Notes: generated by a model not told the origin, from the sequence alone. A DNA stretch of 64,000 nucleotides from Shimia sp. SK013 (GCF_001292625.1 NZ_LAJH01000026.1:98356-162355), one strand, 5' to 3'; shown: positions 18,445-27,950, numbered from the stretch's first letter. Numbers and translations: made by a program.

Positions 18445-19116
18445 ATGGATATTCGAGTCAAGATTTGCGGGCTGAAAGAGCCTGGGCATGTGTTGGCGGC
18501 CGCTGAGGCGGGCGCGGCATACGTCGGCTTTGTGTTCTTTGAGAAGTCTCCGCGTAACGTCGGCTTGGACCTCGCCCGAGATTTGGCGCTTGCGGCTCCG
18601 GTTGGGCTCGCCAAAGTGGCTTTGACCGTGAACGCGGACGACGGGTTTCTGGACCGATTGGTGGAGACTGTGCCGCTGGACATGTTGCAGCTGCATGGCG
18701 GCGAAAGTCCGGAACGTGTGGCCGACGTGCGCGCCCGGTATGGTTTGCCGGTGATGAAAGCCATTGGCATCGCGGAAGCGGCTGATGTGGCCCAGATCGA
18801 TCTTTACGGAAATGTCGCAGACCAGTTGCTGGTGGATGCAAAGGCACCTAAAGGCGCGGCTCTTCCGGGCGGCAACGGGCTGGCGTTTGACTGGCGTCTT
18901 GTGAACCGCAAATACTGGCCGGCGCCATGGATGCTTGCGGGCGGGCTGACGCCGGACAACGTCGCTGAAGCCGTGCGCATGACAGGGGCGCGACAGGTGG
19001 ATGTGTCTTCGGGTGTGGAAAGCGGGCCGGGGATAAAAGACGTCAACTTGATCAGGACATTTGTTCAAGCTGCTAGGGGGGGCTCTGAGGGAAGTTTGCC
19101 TCCAAAGCTCGTCTGA
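18445..19116 (+). CDS. trpF: Phosphoribosylanthranilate isomerase
   Basis: TrpF converts N-(5'-phosphoribosyl)anthranilate to CdRP in tryptophan synthesis. The 223 residues begin [10 protein letters not shown] with the catalytic Cys, and include [21 protein letters not shown], the Asp region LLVDAK (about 132-137) and the phosphate-binding [10 protein letters not shown] and VDVSSGVE motifs. The ATG at 18445 lies 7 bases after AGGG; a TTG two codons upstream is in frame but less likely. The gene sits between the lapA-like gene and trpB, as in many alphaproteobacteria. Confidence 0.95.
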   Translation: MDIRVKICGLKEPGHVLAAAEAGAAYVGFVFFEKSPRNVGLDLARDLALAAPVGLAKVALTVNADDGFLDRLVETVPLDMLQLHGGESPERVADVRARYGLPVMKAIGIAEAADVAQIDLYGNVADQLLVDAKAPKGAALPGGNGLAFDWRLVNRKYWPAPWMLAGGLTPDNVAEAVRMTGARQVDVSSGVESGPGIKDVNLIRTFVQAARGGSEGSLPPKLV

Positions 19117-19279
19117 TACAGATGTTTTTGGTCTGCGCGAGCGGCGTTGACGTAGCTTGTATCAGTGGCAGTCGGCAGGAAGATCGCGAATGCACTTATC
19201 GCGGCGATTGCGAGCAGTTTACGCTGGCAAATCCTGATCCCCAGCCCTAGAACATTTGAAACACCGCGGGAGAGGCAAG

Positions 19280-20536
19280 ATGTCCGACGACCTTTTCAAC
19301 AGCTTTATGAACGGCCCAGACGAAAAAGGCCGGTTCGGCCAGTTCGGTGGCCGATTTGTCAGCGAAACCTTGATGCCCTTGATCCTTGATCTTGAGGCGG
19401 AATACGAAAAGGCCAAGGACGATGATACGTTCTGGGCCGAGATGAATGATCTGTGGAAACACTATGTCGGTCGTCCGAGCCCGTTGTATTTTGCGTCCCG
19501 CATGACCGAGACGCTGGGTGGCGCCAAGATCTACCTTAAGCGTGATGAGTTGAACCACACGGGCGCCCACAAGGTGAACAACGTGTTGGGTCAGATCATT
19601 TTGGCGCGGCGCATGGGCAAGACACGCATTATTGCTGAAACCGGTGCGGGCCAGCATGGCGTGGCGACAGCCACCGTTTGTGCAAAGTTTGGCCTGAAGT
19701 GTGTGGTCTATATGGGCGCGCATGATGTGAAACGTCAGGCGCCCAACGTGTTCCGCATGCGTTTGCTGGGCGCCGAAGTCGTACCGGTGACCTCTGGTCG
19801 TGGTACGCTGAAAGATGCGATGAACGACGCGCTGCGCGATTGGGTGACCAATGTCGGTGACACGTTTTATTGCATCGGGACCGTGGCTGGACCTCATCCC
19901 TATCCGGCGATGGTGCGCGATTTCCAATCGATTATCGGCAAAGAAGTGCGCTGGCAGCTCGAAGAGCAAGAGGGCAAGGGCCGCCTTCCTGACACGTTGA
20001 TTGCAGCGATCGGCGGAGGCTCCAACGCGATGGGGCTTTTTCATCCGTTCCTGGATGACACGTCGGTCAACATCATTGGCGTCGAGGCTGGCGGTAAAGG
20101 CGTGAATGAGAAGATGGAGCACTGCGCGTCGCTTACCGGCGGGCGTCCGGGTGTGCTGCATGGCAATCGCACCTATCTGTTGCAGGATGACGATGGCCAA
20201 ATTCTGGAAGGTTATTCGATCTCTGCGGGACTTGATTACCCGGGGATCGGGCCGGAGCACAGCTGGCTGAATGATACGGGACGCGCACAATATGTGTCGA
20301 TCACGGACAAAGAGGCGCTTGAGGCGTTCCAGTTCTCCTGTGGTCAGGAAGGCATCATTCCTGCGTTGGAGCCCTGCCATGCGCTGGCGCATGTGATGAA
20401 AATCGCGCCGGACCTGCCTAAGGATCACATCCTTGTAATGAACATGTGTGGTCGTGGGGACAAAGACGTGCAAACCGTGGCGCGATATCTCGGCTTTGAC
20501 ATGTCCGACACCGAAGAGGGGCGTTCGGCCGACTAG
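19280..20536 (+). CDS. trpB: Tryptophan synthase beta subunit
   Basis: TrpB condenses indole and serine using PLP. The 418 residues carry [10 protein letters not shown] at the N terminus, the PLP lysine in HTGAHKVNN (Lys98), the [12 protein letters not shown] substrate loop and the phosphate-binding GGGSNAMG. I place the start at MSDDLFNS, where GGGAGAGG lies 5 bases upstream; the frame is open 8 codons further. The alpha subunit gene is not adjacent: trpA lies about 12 kb away on the other strand. A terminator follows. Confidence 0.97.
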   Translation: MSDDLFNSFMNGPDEKGRFGQFGGRFVSETLMPLILDLEAEYEKAKDDDTFWAEMNDLWKHYVGRPSPLYFASRMTETLGGAKIYLKRDELNHTGAHKVNNVLGQIILARRMGKTRIIAETGAGQHGVATATVCAKFGLKCVVYMGAHDVKRQAPNVFRMRLLGAEVVPVTSGRGTLKDAMNDALRDWVTNVGDTFYCIGTVAGPHPYPAMVRDFQSIIGKEVRWQLEEQEGKGRLPDTLIAAIGGGSNAMGLFHPFLDDTSVNIIGVEAGGKGVNEKMEHCASLTGGRPGVLHGNRTYLLQDDDGQILEGYSISAGLDYPGIGPEHSWLNDTGRAQYVSITDKEALEAFQFSCGQEGIIPALEPCHALAHVMKIAPDLPKDHILVMNMCGRGDKDVQTVARYLGFDMSDTEEGRSAD

Positions 20537-20564
20537 ATTGGTGGCAGCAACGGACCAGAACAAG

Positions 20565-20590
20565 AGGCGCCCAGCGGGGCGCCTTTTTTA
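20565..20590 (+). terminator. Intrinsic terminator after trpB
   Basis: AGGCGCCC (20565-20572) pairs with GGGCGCCT (20577-20584) and runs directly into a T tract. Confidence 0.9.
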
Positions 20591-20695
20591 TTTTTGCGCA
20601 AACACCGCATGGGACTTTCTGCGCATTCTTCCCCTTGCGAGGGCGGGCAGAGAGGGCCACCTTGGTGAAAGACATTCCAAGGACGGTGGTGATCT

Positions 20696-21019
20696 ATGCG
20701 TGCAATGATGAAGTATTTTTTGTGGTCTGCCACCGTGGCGCTGCTGGCGGTGGCCCCGGTAAGGGCTGAAAGCATTTCGGTGGCCCGCGAGGCGGCCATC
20801 CAAAAAATGACATCAGCAGGCGTGCAACGGGTGAAAATCGATCGTCGGCTGAATGGTAATACCCGACTTCGCGGGTTCTCAGAAACCGATTTGCACGTGA
20901 TCATCATAGATAAGAAAACCGGTGGGTTTGTGACGGATATCGTGGTGCCTCTGACAGAAATGCCCAAAACGCACTGGGCAGACCAAGGTCCCGATTTTGC
21001 CGATATCGAAGGCCACTAG
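20696..21019 (+). CDS. Secreted small protein, unknown function
   Basis: This is a 107-residue protein with a clear signal peptide: MRAMMKYFLWSATVALLAVA, a cleavage site after VRA (about residue 24). The mature ~83 residues contain REAAIQKMTSAGVQRVKIDRR and HVIIIDKKTGGFVTDIVV, with the strand-turn pattern of a small periplasmic alpha/beta domain. It looks somewhat like a PepSY-type fold, but I cannot confirm this. An internal ATG at 20705 is an alternative start. It is convergent with the DUF2237 gene. Confidence 0.65.
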   Translation: MRAMMKYFLWSATVALLAVAPVRAESISVAREAAIQKMTSAGVQRVKIDRRLNGNTRLRGFSETDLHVIIIDKKTGGFVTDIVVPLTEMPKTHWADQGPDFADIEGH

Positions 21020-21031
21020 ACCGACAGGTTG

Positions 21032-21412
21032 CTAATGCGCGTCGAGTGCGTGATGCACAAGAACGGCGTGCGGCACAATATCAAGAGCGGACTGATGCGT
21101 GCTGGCGAGCCGTACCTTTGGCGCGCAACCTTCGTCGTGAGCTTGCAGAAACCGCGCGGCGCACAGGCACCATTGGTCCCCAGCTTTCAGGCCACCAAAT
21201 CCGAACTCCGGTCGCGGCGTTGACAGGTCGTTGCCCACATATTTGGAATAGGCGAGAAACTCCTCGGTTAGGACCACACAGACGGTGTGGCTTCCGGTGT
21301 CATGTGTGCACGTGTTACAGGCGCCGTCCCGGAAGTATCCGGTGAGCGGATCCAGAGAGCAGGGTTTCAACACGTCCCCGAGGACGTTCACAGAGGGGTC
21401 TTTTTCGATCAT
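21032..21412 (-). CDS. DUF2237-family protein
   Basis: This is a 126-residue protein with the family hallmarks NVLGDVLKPCSLDPLTGYFRDGACNT, GSHTVCVV, FLAYSKYVGNDLSTPRPEFGFGGLK and GDQWCLCAARF, quoted here as separate short motifs along residues 9-100. Conserved cysteines and histidines suggest metal or redox chemistry, but the function is unknown. The start at 21412 is used because the conserved domain begins there; the frame is open 18 codons further upstream with unrelated composition. Confidence 0.85.
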   Translation of the reverse strand: MIEKDPSVNVLGDVLKPCSLDPLTGYFRDGACNTCTHDTGSHTVCVVLTEEFLAYSKYVGNDLSTPRPEFGFGGLKAGDQWCLCAARFLQAHDEGCAPKVRLASTHQSALDIVPHAVLVHHALDAH

Positions 21413-21594
21413 GGTGCCAGTCTGACACGGCAGCGTGCTCCGGCAAAGTACGGATATTGGCTCCAAGGGCGAGATTTGAACATACTGGCCAGATCGACGC
21501 CATTCACGAAATGGAGTTTCAAGTCGTGGATTTCTGGGCCCGCAGGCTATCGGCAGCGGCGCGCCCCATTTCGTGGACAGTTTTGTCGCAGGCG

Positions 21595-22761
21595 TTACTG
21601 CAACTCTTCAGATATCTGGCGAAAAAGAGCGATACTGTCGCCTTTTACGTCACCTTCTTTGAATTGACGGTCCGCCGAGGTCACCACAATCAGCACCCCT
21701 TTGGGCCGGTTGACATAAAGGTACTGGCCATAAATCCCATGTCCGTAAAACTCACCCTCGCGGGGGTCGTTGGGCATCCACCATTGGTACCCATAGTTCA
21801 GCTCACCTACCTTGGTTTTGGCGCTGGGAATAGTTGACGCTGCCAGCCAATCAGCGGGCACGATCTGCTGCCCATTGTGCTCACCTTTTTGCAGGATCAT
21901 TTGGCCAAAGCGCGCATAATCCCGTGTAGTCACGTTCAATCCGCCGAGGACGAACGCGACACTTTCCCCGTCGGTGAGGTAGTATGGCGCGGCTTCATAG
22001 CCGAGTTTGGAGATAATTTTCTCTGACAAAAGCGAAGCGACATCGCGACCGGTGGCGCCGCGGATCACCATGCCCAACACATGTGTGTCGATCGAGACGT
22101 ATTTCATCTCGTCGCCCGGCGCGGCGAAGGTGTCTGACAATGCGGCGGTGAACCCGTCCATCGTGCCGCCAAGCGCCAGCACGCGGCCCATGCGATTGAT
22201 GTCTGAGTTGGAGTCCAGATAGTCCTCGTCAAATGTCACACCTGAAGACATCTGCAACACGTTTTTGATGCTGGCGCCGTCGTATGCGGAACCTGCCAAG
22301 GCTGGCACGTATTTGGTGACCGGATCGTCGATGCTGTCGATGTCGCCGTCTGCCAAGACGACGCCCATTAGTGCGGACAAATATGACTTGGCCACGGACC
22401 AACTGATGCGCAAATCGGTGTCTGTGGTGTCCTTGTAATATGCCTCGTGCACAATCGCGCCGTCCTTGAGCACAAGCATGGATGTCACACTGCGGTCTTT
22501 GACATATTGCGCCACGCCCGACGGCAGAGCGGCCTGTGGCCCTTTGGGTAAGTCGATCACCGGCGCGTCGCCACGCGGCACCTCACGCCACAGGAAAGCG
22601 GCGTTCATGTTGGAGAAGTTGTGAACAATTTTTCCTTCGGAAAACAGCGAGTTGACCGCAAGCAGTCGTGTGAGCTCATCCCGTTTCAGAAAGCCGACCA
22701 CTGCGGCCGCCAAAACAAGCATCAACAGAATTCGCCCCAGCCATTTACCAAAAGTACGCAT
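21595..22761 (-). CDS. Serine hydrolase, class C beta-lactamase-like
   Basis: This is a 388-residue protein with an N-terminal membrane anchor (about 8-25, ILLMLVLAAAVVGFL). The catalytic domain has the S-x-x-K motif in ISWSVAKSYLSALMG (about 120-134), a tyrosine motif in the YVSIDTHVLG region and the C-terminal HGIYGQYLYV strand. This is the beta-lactamase-related serine hydrolase family, which includes 6-aminohexanoate dimer hydrolases, esterases and penicillin-binding proteins. GGGGAGG stands 8 bases before the ATG. Without a recognised partner the substrate stays open; it is probably periplasmic. Confidence 0.87.
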   Translation of the reverse strand: MRTFGKWLGRILLMLVLAAAVVGFLKRDELTRLLAVNSLFSEGKIVHNFSNMNAAFLWREVPRGDAPVIDLPKGPQAALPSGVAQYVKDRSVTSMLVLKDGAIVHEAYYKDTTDTDLRISWSVAKSYLSALMGVVLADGDIDSIDDPVTKYVPALAGSAYDGASIKNVLQMSSGVTFDEDYLDSNSDINRMGRVLALGGTMDGFTAALSDTFAAPGDEMKYVSIDTHVLGMVIRGATGRDVASLLSEKIISKLGYEAAPYYLTDGESVAFVLGGLNVTTRDYARFGQMILQKGEHNGQQIVPADWLAASTIPSAKTKVGELNYGYQWWMPNDPREGEFYGHGIYGQYLYVNRPKGVLIVVTSADRQFKEGDVKGDSIALFRQISEELQ

Positions 22762-22827
22762 TAAAACATCCTCCCCATGTTGAAGGAGGAGTTGACCACT
22801 TTCGGCGGCTTTTGAGCAAGCAAAACC

Positions 22828-23892
22828 TTAGGTCAGTGCAGCTGGTCCGCGCCAATCAATCCAGCGGCCGTGAAAGTCAGCGCGCCCCAAATCGAAGCGC
22901 AAATCTCCGGGCCAGAGGCGCAGGGTCAATGCCGCGCCCGGGGTCTGGTTGTCGGCCTCATAGCTAAGCCAGGCAAGCGGTGAGGCGTCCGTGGCTTTGG
23001 CGCCTGCGGCCCCGATCAATGCGGTGCCGCGCGCTTGTGTTTCTGCGGGGAAATATTGCCACGCGACAGTGTGATAGATCAGGTGCAGCTGGCCGTCGGT
23101 TGTCGTTTGCAAACGGTCTTGAAGCCAGTCGATGGCATCGCCTTTGTCGACCGGTGCATCCTGCAGTTCTATGGCCGCGCGGGTGCGGGTGAGGCGCTCG
23201 GTCTGATCGGGCCAGAGATAGGCGAGAAGGCGCAGCGCGTCGGCGGGATCGTGGGCGTTTAACGGGGTCAGATCGACGCCCCGACGTTCAGTCACGGGCA
23301 GTGAAAAACCGCTGTCGGCATCGCGACTGTATTGCGTCGGTATCGCGTCGGTCCACTTTGGCGTGAGAACAACCGGACTTTGAGGGGCAACTTGGGGGTC
23401 CGTCACGAGGTCAAAACGATCAAACATCAGGTTGAGCCCGGCAGAGGCACCAAGTTCGGAGAGTTGGAAGGGTAAGCCGAACCTCGCGTGCAAAAGTTCA
23501 GCCGCGGCGATCAGGACGGCCGACCGGCGTACTTCGTTTGTTTGGGGCGGGCGGTCAATCCAATCGCAGAGAAACGCGTCGTGTGTATGAAGCGCTTGCT
23601 TGATGGTTTCGCCAAACAGCGCATCCGGCGCGGAGTGGGGTGGGTAGACCGCCGCGAGCGCGGCGTCGCGGTCTTGCAAGACAAGCGCATGCAGTCCGCT
23701 GGCGATGCGCAGCGGCAGGCTGTGGCCGGAGGGGCCGATGTCACCTGTGAAGCTTGCGCTCTTTTCCGCCAGTGCGGTGTCTTCGGGCCAGTCTTGCGAA
23801 AGCAGACGCAGCAGGCGTACCATGAAAGGGCTGCCGAGGCCGTCACAATGGCCGGCTTGATCCAGAAACGCCGCCCGCAGGGGCGCACTCAT
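22828..23892 (-). CDS. DUF2332-family protein
   Basis: This is a 354-residue protein with the DUF2332 pattern. The N-terminal AGHCDGLGSPFMVRLLRLL, the central NEVRRSAVLIAAAELL and LSELGASAGLNLMFDRF (about 143-159) and the later HTVAWQYFPAE are characteristic. The GASAGLN segment looks like a SAM-binding loop, so a methyltransferase fold is possible, but the activity is unknown. The start overlaps the pth stop by 4 bases (ATGA), so the two are translated together. Confidence 0.85.
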   Translation of the reverse strand: MSAPLRAAFLDQAGHCDGLGSPFMVRLLRLLSQDWPEDTALAEKSASFTGDIGPSGHSLPLRIASGLHALVLQDRDAALAAVYPPHSAPDALFGETIKQALHTHDAFLCDWIDRPPQTNEVRRSAVLIAAAELLHARFGLPFQLSELGASAGLNLMFDRFDLVTDPQVAPQSPVVLTPKWTDAIPTQYSRDADSGFSLPVTERRGVDLTPLNAHDPADALRLLAYLWPDQTERLTRTRAAIELQDAPVDKGDAIDWLQDRLQTTTDGQLHLIYHTVAWQYFPAETQARGTALIGAAGAKATDASPLAWLSYEADNQTPGAALTLRLWPGDLRFDLGRADFHGRWIDWRGPAALT

Positions 23893-24599
23893 GAAAACTT
23901 GTCCATCAGCTTTTGCAATGGGTTTCGTGTGTCTTGAGCCGGTTCCGGTTTGGGATCCGGTTTTGGCGTGGCTTTGGCCTTCGGTTGGTTTTGCTGCGTC
24001 TCTGGTTTGGGTTTTGTGGTGGACGAGCGCGGCGGCGCCAAACGCAGGGCAACAGCGTTGGAAAACTTGGCGGTGTCGCCTGCTGCCAGATGTGCGGCGC
24101 CATCCGAAATCCCGCGCAGCATGTCATCAAGCCAGTCCTGATCCATTTTGTGAAAATCATGCAGGACGTAGTGGCTCACCAGATCCTTGCGCCCCGGATG
24201 GCCGATGCCCATGCGAACGCGGCCATAGGCTTCGCCGATGTGCTGATGCATCGAGCGCAACCCGTTGTGGCCAGCGTGGCCACCGCCCTTTTTGTATTTG
24301 AGTTTGCCCGCCGCCAGATCGAGTTCGTCGTGAAACACCACCACGTCCTCAGCCGCAAGTTTGTAAAACCGCATGGCTTCGCCCACCGATTGGCCGGAGA
24401 GGTTCATGAAGGTTTCGGGCTTGAGCAGAAGCACCTTTTCAGAGCCAAGCCGACCCTCGGTGAGGGAACCCTGAAACTTGCCCTTCCACGGGGCAAAACC
24501 GTGGTCATCCGCAATGCGGTCAAGCGCCATGAAACCGATGTTGTGTCGGTTGTTCTGGTATTTGGTGCCGGGATTGCCCAGGCCGACAAAGAGTTTCAT
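23889..24599 (-). CDS. pth: Peptidyl-tRNA hydrolase
   Basis: Pth releases peptides from peptidyl-tRNAs that dropped off ribosomes. The N-terminal GLGNPGTKYQNNRHNIGF holds the catalytic His19, and FMNLSG, VVFHDELDL (Asp about 93) and GGGHAGHNGLRS are all present. The family is normally about 190 residues; here about 45 extra residues follow, rich in Pro, Lys, Gln and Thr (low-complexity PKPETQQNQPKAKATPKP). Such tails are common in Rhodobacteraceae. In many related genomes pth lies beside rplY; here they are 2.7 kb apart. Confidence 0.95.
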   Translation of the reverse strand: MKLFVGLGNPGTKYQNNRHNIGFMALDRIADDHGFAPWKGKFQGSLTEGRLGSEKVLLLKPETFMNLSGQSVGEAMRFYKLAAEDVVVFHDELDLAAGKLKYKKGGGHAGHNGLRSMHQHIGEAYGRVRMGIGHPGRKDLVSHYVLHDFHKMDQDWLDDMLRGISDGAAHLAAGDTAKFSNAVALRLAPPRSSTTKPKPETQQNQPKAKATPKPDPKPEPAQDTRNPLQKLMDKFS

Positions 24600-24689
24600 G
24601 AAGGACTGCCTTTGCTGCTCACGGTTGCTCTATAGCGGCCAAGCCCCTAGGACTCAATCAATTGACAAGAACAAACGGGCAGATCGGGC

Positions 24690-25379
24690 ATGACAGTTTA
24701 CACGCTCAAAGGCATTGAAGTTGGCATTCCGGACTGGCTCACCGACACACAGATCGCCGCCAAATTGGCCTCTGGCGAGTATGAAAACAAAGAAAGCGCC
24801 GCCGCGTTGCAGCGGATCAAGAAGGGTTGGCGCGTGCTGGAGATCGGTGCGGGGCTTGGCTATGTCAGCGCGATCTGTGCGCAAGCGGCCGGAGCCGAGA
24901 ACGTGATGAGCGTGGAGGCCAACCCCAAGATGTTGGATCCGATCCGCGCCAACCTCGCGCGCAACGGGCAAAGCGAGGTGACGCTTGTGCATGGGGCCGT
25001 GGTTGGCAACGCGCATGATGCTGAGACGGTGAAATTCCGCGCGGGGGCTTTGTTCTGGGGTGGCGGTCTGGTGGAGGAGGGCACATCGCCTGAGGACATG
25101 GTCGAGGTGCCCGCGGTTCCGATTGGGCATCTGTTGGCGATTCAAGAGCCGCAATTTGTGATGATGGACATCGAAGGCGGCGAGCAGTTTCTCTTTGAAG
25201 AGAAGTGGCCAAAATGCGTGCGCCATGTGGTGTTGGAGCTGCATCTGTCCAAGTATCCGCGCAAGGTGGTGAAAAAGATCGTGGACTGTATGAGCCGGTC
25301 GGGACTGACCTATGATCCGGGGACCAGCAGCGGGCGGACCTTGGGGTTTATGCGCATTGGACGGGTGAAGAAAGGGTAG
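24690..25379 (+). CDS. FkbM-family methyltransferase
   Basis: This is a 229-residue SAM-dependent methyltransferase. The SAM site is WRVLEIGAGLGYVSAICA (about 47-64), with the acidic VEANP strand (about 75) and the FVMMDIEGGE motif (about 152-161) characteristic of FkbM proteins. Related proteins methylate sugars or small molecules, often in polysaccharide loci; no such locus is adjacent, so the acceptor is unknown. The gene is divergent from pth and ends within a double-hairpin intergenic element. Confidence 0.85.
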   Translation: MTVYTLKGIEVGIPDWLTDTQIAAKLASGEYENKESAAALQRIKKGWRVLEIGAGLGYVSAICAQAAGAENVMSVEANPKMLDPIRANLARNGQSEVTLVHGAVVGNAHDAETVKFRAGALFWGGGLVEEGTSPEDMVEVPAVPIGHLLAIQEPQFVMMDIEGGEQFLFEEKWPKCVRHVVLELHLSKYPRKVVKKIVDCMSRSGLTYDPGTSSGRTLGFMRIGRVKKG

Positions 25380-25440
25380 GGGCTTTGCCCCTGCGACAGC
25401 AAGCTGTCGCCACCCCAGGATATTTTAGCAAGAGGAAGAG
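25379..25440. repeat. Double-hairpin intergenic element
   Basis: Two perfect hairpins follow the FkbM stop: GGGGC-TTT-GCCCC (25379-25391) and GCGACAGC-AA-GCTGTCGC (25393-25410). They are followed by CACCCCAGGATATTTT and a purine-rich AGCAAGAGGAAG. This hairpin plus CCCCAGGATATTT layout is widespread between genes in Rhodobacteraceae. It may act as an mRNA-stabilising or termination structure. It overlaps the only possible early start of the next gene. Confidence 0.55.
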
Positions 25441-25942
25441 GGCAGCGGCTGTATTTTTAGGGGAGTTACTGACCGCGCGTTTGAAATTGCGCCCGGTAGG
25501 GCGCGCGGATCGTGCCTTTCTTTCGGAGATGTGGCGTGATCCCCAGGTGCGGCGGTATTTGGGCGGGCCGGTGGCGGTGGATCAATTGGAGGCGCGGTTT
25601 GCCTCTTATGTGAAAGGGGCTGTCGGCGTTGGCATCTGGGTGGCGACGCTTAGTGTGGACGGGGCGCCGCTGGGCGTGATTGTCGTGCACCCGCATCATG
25701 ACGGCATGGGACATGAAGTGTCGTTTGAGTTTGTGCGTCGGGTGTGGGGACAAGGGCTGGCTCGTGAGGCGGTTGGGGCTGTTGTGGACCACATCCTGAA
25801 CGATGAGGGTCTGGCGCAGATTCTGGCGGAGACGCAGGCCGTGAATGAAGCGAGTTGCCGGTTGTTTGAGGCGCTGGGATTTGCCCAGCAGCGCCGCCTT
25901 GTGCGCTTTGACGTGGAGCAAATTGTTTACAGCAAGTCATAG
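25385..25942 (+). CDS. GNAT-family N-acetyltransferase
   Basis: The conserved domain begins at LLTARLKLRPVGRADRAFL (about codon 28) and continues with the acetyl-CoA-binding FEFVRRVWGQGLAREAVGAVVD (about 114-135) and the C-terminal NEASCRLFEALGF (about 156-168), all typical of RimJ/RimL-like GNATs. The start is uncertain. The frame opens with a TTG at 25385 inside the double-hairpin element, and no ATG lies between there and the domain. A non-ATG start near 25460-25470, after AGGGGAG, is more plausible, which would give about 158 residues. Its substrate is unknown. Confidence 0.75.
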   Translation: MPLRQQAVATPGYFSKRKRAAAVFLGELLTARLKLRPVGRADRAFLSEMWRDPQVRRYLGGPVAVDQLEARFASYVKGAVGVGIWVATLSVDGAPLGVIVVHPHHDGMGHEVSFEFVRRVWGQGLAREAVGAVVDHILNDEGLAQILAETQAVNEASCRLFEALGFAQQRRLVRFDVEQIVYSKS

Positions 25943-26005
25943 CTCAAACAGTCCGCGCCTTGCGGGCCGCCGTGTTTGACACACAGCTTGCGGTGCGACC
26001 GCTTT

Positions 26006-27154
26006 CTACAACGAGACGAGATCCAGCGGGCTGCGGGACAGCCGCTCCACTCCGGTTTCGGTGACCAGCACGGAATGGCCATTGCACATGGCATATCCGC
26101 TGTCTGAATCCATCAGGATCATATGCAGGAAAAACACCTGTCCGGCCTCAATTGGCAGGGGGTTTCCTTCGTAAAACATCGGGAAGTCGACCCAGATTGG
26201 ATTGTAGACCGCGCCCATGCCGTACCCGCAAGCCTGCAGGCGGGCATCGTGGAAGCCATAAGCATCAAACACGCGGGCGTGGGCATCAAACACGTCGCCC
26301 ATCGGCGCGCCGGGCCTGATCGCTGCTTCGCAGGCACTCAGCGCTTCAACCGTCGCGGCGTGCATACGCTTTTGCACATCGCTGGCTGGTCCTATGATCA
26401 GAGTACGCATCATCGCTGCGTGGTATCGGGCGTAGGCGCCGGACCACTCCAAAGTGATCTGGTCGCTGGTGTCGAGGTGACGCCGACCAGAGTAGTAGCG
26501 ACACAAAAGTGCGCCCGGCCCAGAGCCAATGATGAATTCGTTGCCGGCATAGTCGCCGCCGCCTTCAAACACCGCGCCCTGCATGGCGCTGAGAATGTCG
26601 CCTTCAAAAGCGCCAGCGTGGGTGGTTTTGAGCGCGGCATCAAGTGCATCATCCGACAAGGCTGCCGCGCGGCGATGCATGTCGATCTCAGCGGGCGATT
26701 TTAGGCGGCGACAATGGCGGACGACATCTGAAGCCTCGATCAGGTTGGGGAAGGCATCGCGGACCCGTTGGCCGTTCCACATCGTTAGGCCGGCAGTCTG
26801 GGTTTCCCAGCCGATGCGGGCGTTTGACAGGCCGCGATCAGCAAGCAGGGCAACGAGATCCTTTTGCGGCTGCGCGCCTTCGAATTCGGGCCAAATGTGG
26901 ATCTGGTCATCTTCCAAAATGGAGGTGTGTTGTGCCTGACGCTGATCTGGCGCGCGTGTCAGCAGGTCGATGCGTCCGTCGGCGCCAAGCACCATGCACT
27001 GAAACATTGCAAAGCCGAATGTGTCGTAGCCCGTCAGCCAAAGGTGGCTTTCGGGGGCGAACAGCAGGATCGCATCGAGGTTTGCACGCCGCAATGCTGC
27101 GCAGGCCTGTTCGCGGCGCGTGGTGAATTCTTCGGCGGTGAAATGCAGAGACAT
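26006..27154 (-). CDS. M24-fold hydrolase, ectoine hydrolase (DoeA)-like
   Basis: This is a 382-residue protein with a creatinase N-terminal domain (about 1-135) and a pita-bread M24 domain. The metal-ligand positions of true M24 aminopeptidases are replaced: the usual Asp-x-Gly strand reads ITLEWSGAY, the second Asp site reads YHAAMMRT, the GHG histidine is Tyr (CGYGMG), and both Glu ligands are gone. Loss of all five ligands together with NEFIIGSGPGALL resembles ectoine hydrolase DoeA. Other ectoine genes are not nearby. I place the start at MSLHFTAEEF; the frame opens 7 codons earlier. Confidence 0.75.
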   Translation of the reverse strand: MSLHFTAEEFTTRREQACAALRRANLDAILLFAPESHLWLTGYDTFGFAMFQCMVLGADGRIDLLTRAPDQRQAQHTSILEDDQIHIWPEFEGAQPQKDLVALLADRGLSNARIGWETQTAGLTMWNGQRVRDAFPNLIEASDVVRHCRRLKSPAEIDMHRRAAALSDDALDAALKTTHAGAFEGDILSAMQGAVFEGGGDYAGNEFIIGSGPGALLCRYYSGRRHLDTSDQITLEWSGAYARYHAAMMRTLIIGPASDVQKRMHAATVEALSACEAAIRPGAPMGDVFDAHARVFDAYGFHDARLQACGYGMGAVYNPIWVDFPMFYEGNPLPIEAGQVFFLHMILMDSDSGYAMCNGHSVLVTETGVERLSRSPLDLVSL

Positions 27155-27243
27155 GCGCGAGCTTTCTATGATCAATGCGAAAGCCTAGCGTGGCGTTGGA
27201 AGCGTGACCATCCCAATGGTCGCACGGCGGCTGCGTCGGACCA

Positions 27244-27276
27244 CAAAAAAACGCGGCGTCCCGGAGGACGCCGCGT
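27244..27276 (-). terminator. Intrinsic terminator after rplY
   Basis: An 11-bp perfect stem, ACGCGGCGTCC (27251-27261) with GGACGCCGCGT (27266-27276), runs into a T tract when read on the minus strand (the A run at 27244-27251 on plus). It lies 27 bases after the rplY stop. Confidence 0.93.
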
Positions 27277-27302
27277 TCTGCCACGCACCTTGCGGTGGGG
27301 TC

Positions 27303-27950
27303 TTATTCTTCGGCAGCTGCCTCTGCAGTTGCTTCGACTTCAGCTTCGGCTTCGCCGTCGTCGCTGTCAGACGAGCGCAGGCTCGATGGTGCGGACAGGT
27401 TCGCAATCACGAAGTCCCGGTCGATGGTCGGCTTTGCACCTGCAGGCAGATCAATCTGGCTGATGGTGATGGTGTCGCCGATGTCTTTACCGGTCAGATC
27501 AACAACCAGACGCTCAGGAATGTCACCTGCGGTCACGTTGAGCTCAACTTCGGGACGAACAACAGTCAGAACGCCGCCCTTTTTGATGCCGGGTGCTTCT
27601 TCTTCGTTCTCGAAATCAACGTGGATGAACAGGCTGATTTTCGACGTGCGGCGCAAGCGCAGCAGGTCGATGTGAGTTGGAAGGTCTTTTACAACGTCAC
27701 GCTGTACGCCGCGGCAGATCACACGAACGTCTTCCTGGCCTTCAACTTTGAGGTTGAAAAGCGTCGACAGGAAACGGCCGTCTTTCAGCTTTTTGAACAG
27801 GACGTTGAACGGGATCTGGATCGACAGAGGGTCTGCGTCGCCACCATAAACAACACCAGGTACGAAGCCGTCACGACGTGCTTGACGAGCGGCGCCCTTG
27901 CCTGTCCCCGTGCGTGCTTCGGCGATAAGATCAGGAATCTGACCAGCCAT
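27303..27950 (-). CDS. rplY: 50S ribosomal protein L25 (Ctc type)
   Basis: This is a 215-residue long-form L25 that binds 5S rRNA. The N-terminal [25 protein letters not shown] (about 12-36) is the 5S-binding domain, followed by the beta-barrel TL5-type C-terminal domain with HIDLLRL and [15 protein letters not shown]. The last ~25 residues are an acidic Ala/Glu tail. GGAG lies 8 bases before the ATG. It is a single gene ended by a strong terminator. Confidence 0.95.
   Translation of the reverse strand: MAGQIPDLIAEARTGTGKGAARQARRDGFVPGVVYGGDADPLSIQIPFNVLFKKLKDGRFLSTLFNLKVEGQEDVRVICRGVQRDVVKDLPTHIDLLRLRRTSKISLFIHVDFENEEEAPGIKKGGVLTVVRPEVELNVTAGDIPERLVVDLTGKDIGDTITISQIDLPAGAKPTIDRDFVIANLSAPSSLRSSDSDDGEAEAEVEATAEAAAEE

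Noticed and set aside
19247..20563. 438-codon minus-strand frame across trpB
   Set aside because: Antisense to a complete tryptophan synthase beta gene; the composition is rich in His and Arg as expected for a shadow frame.
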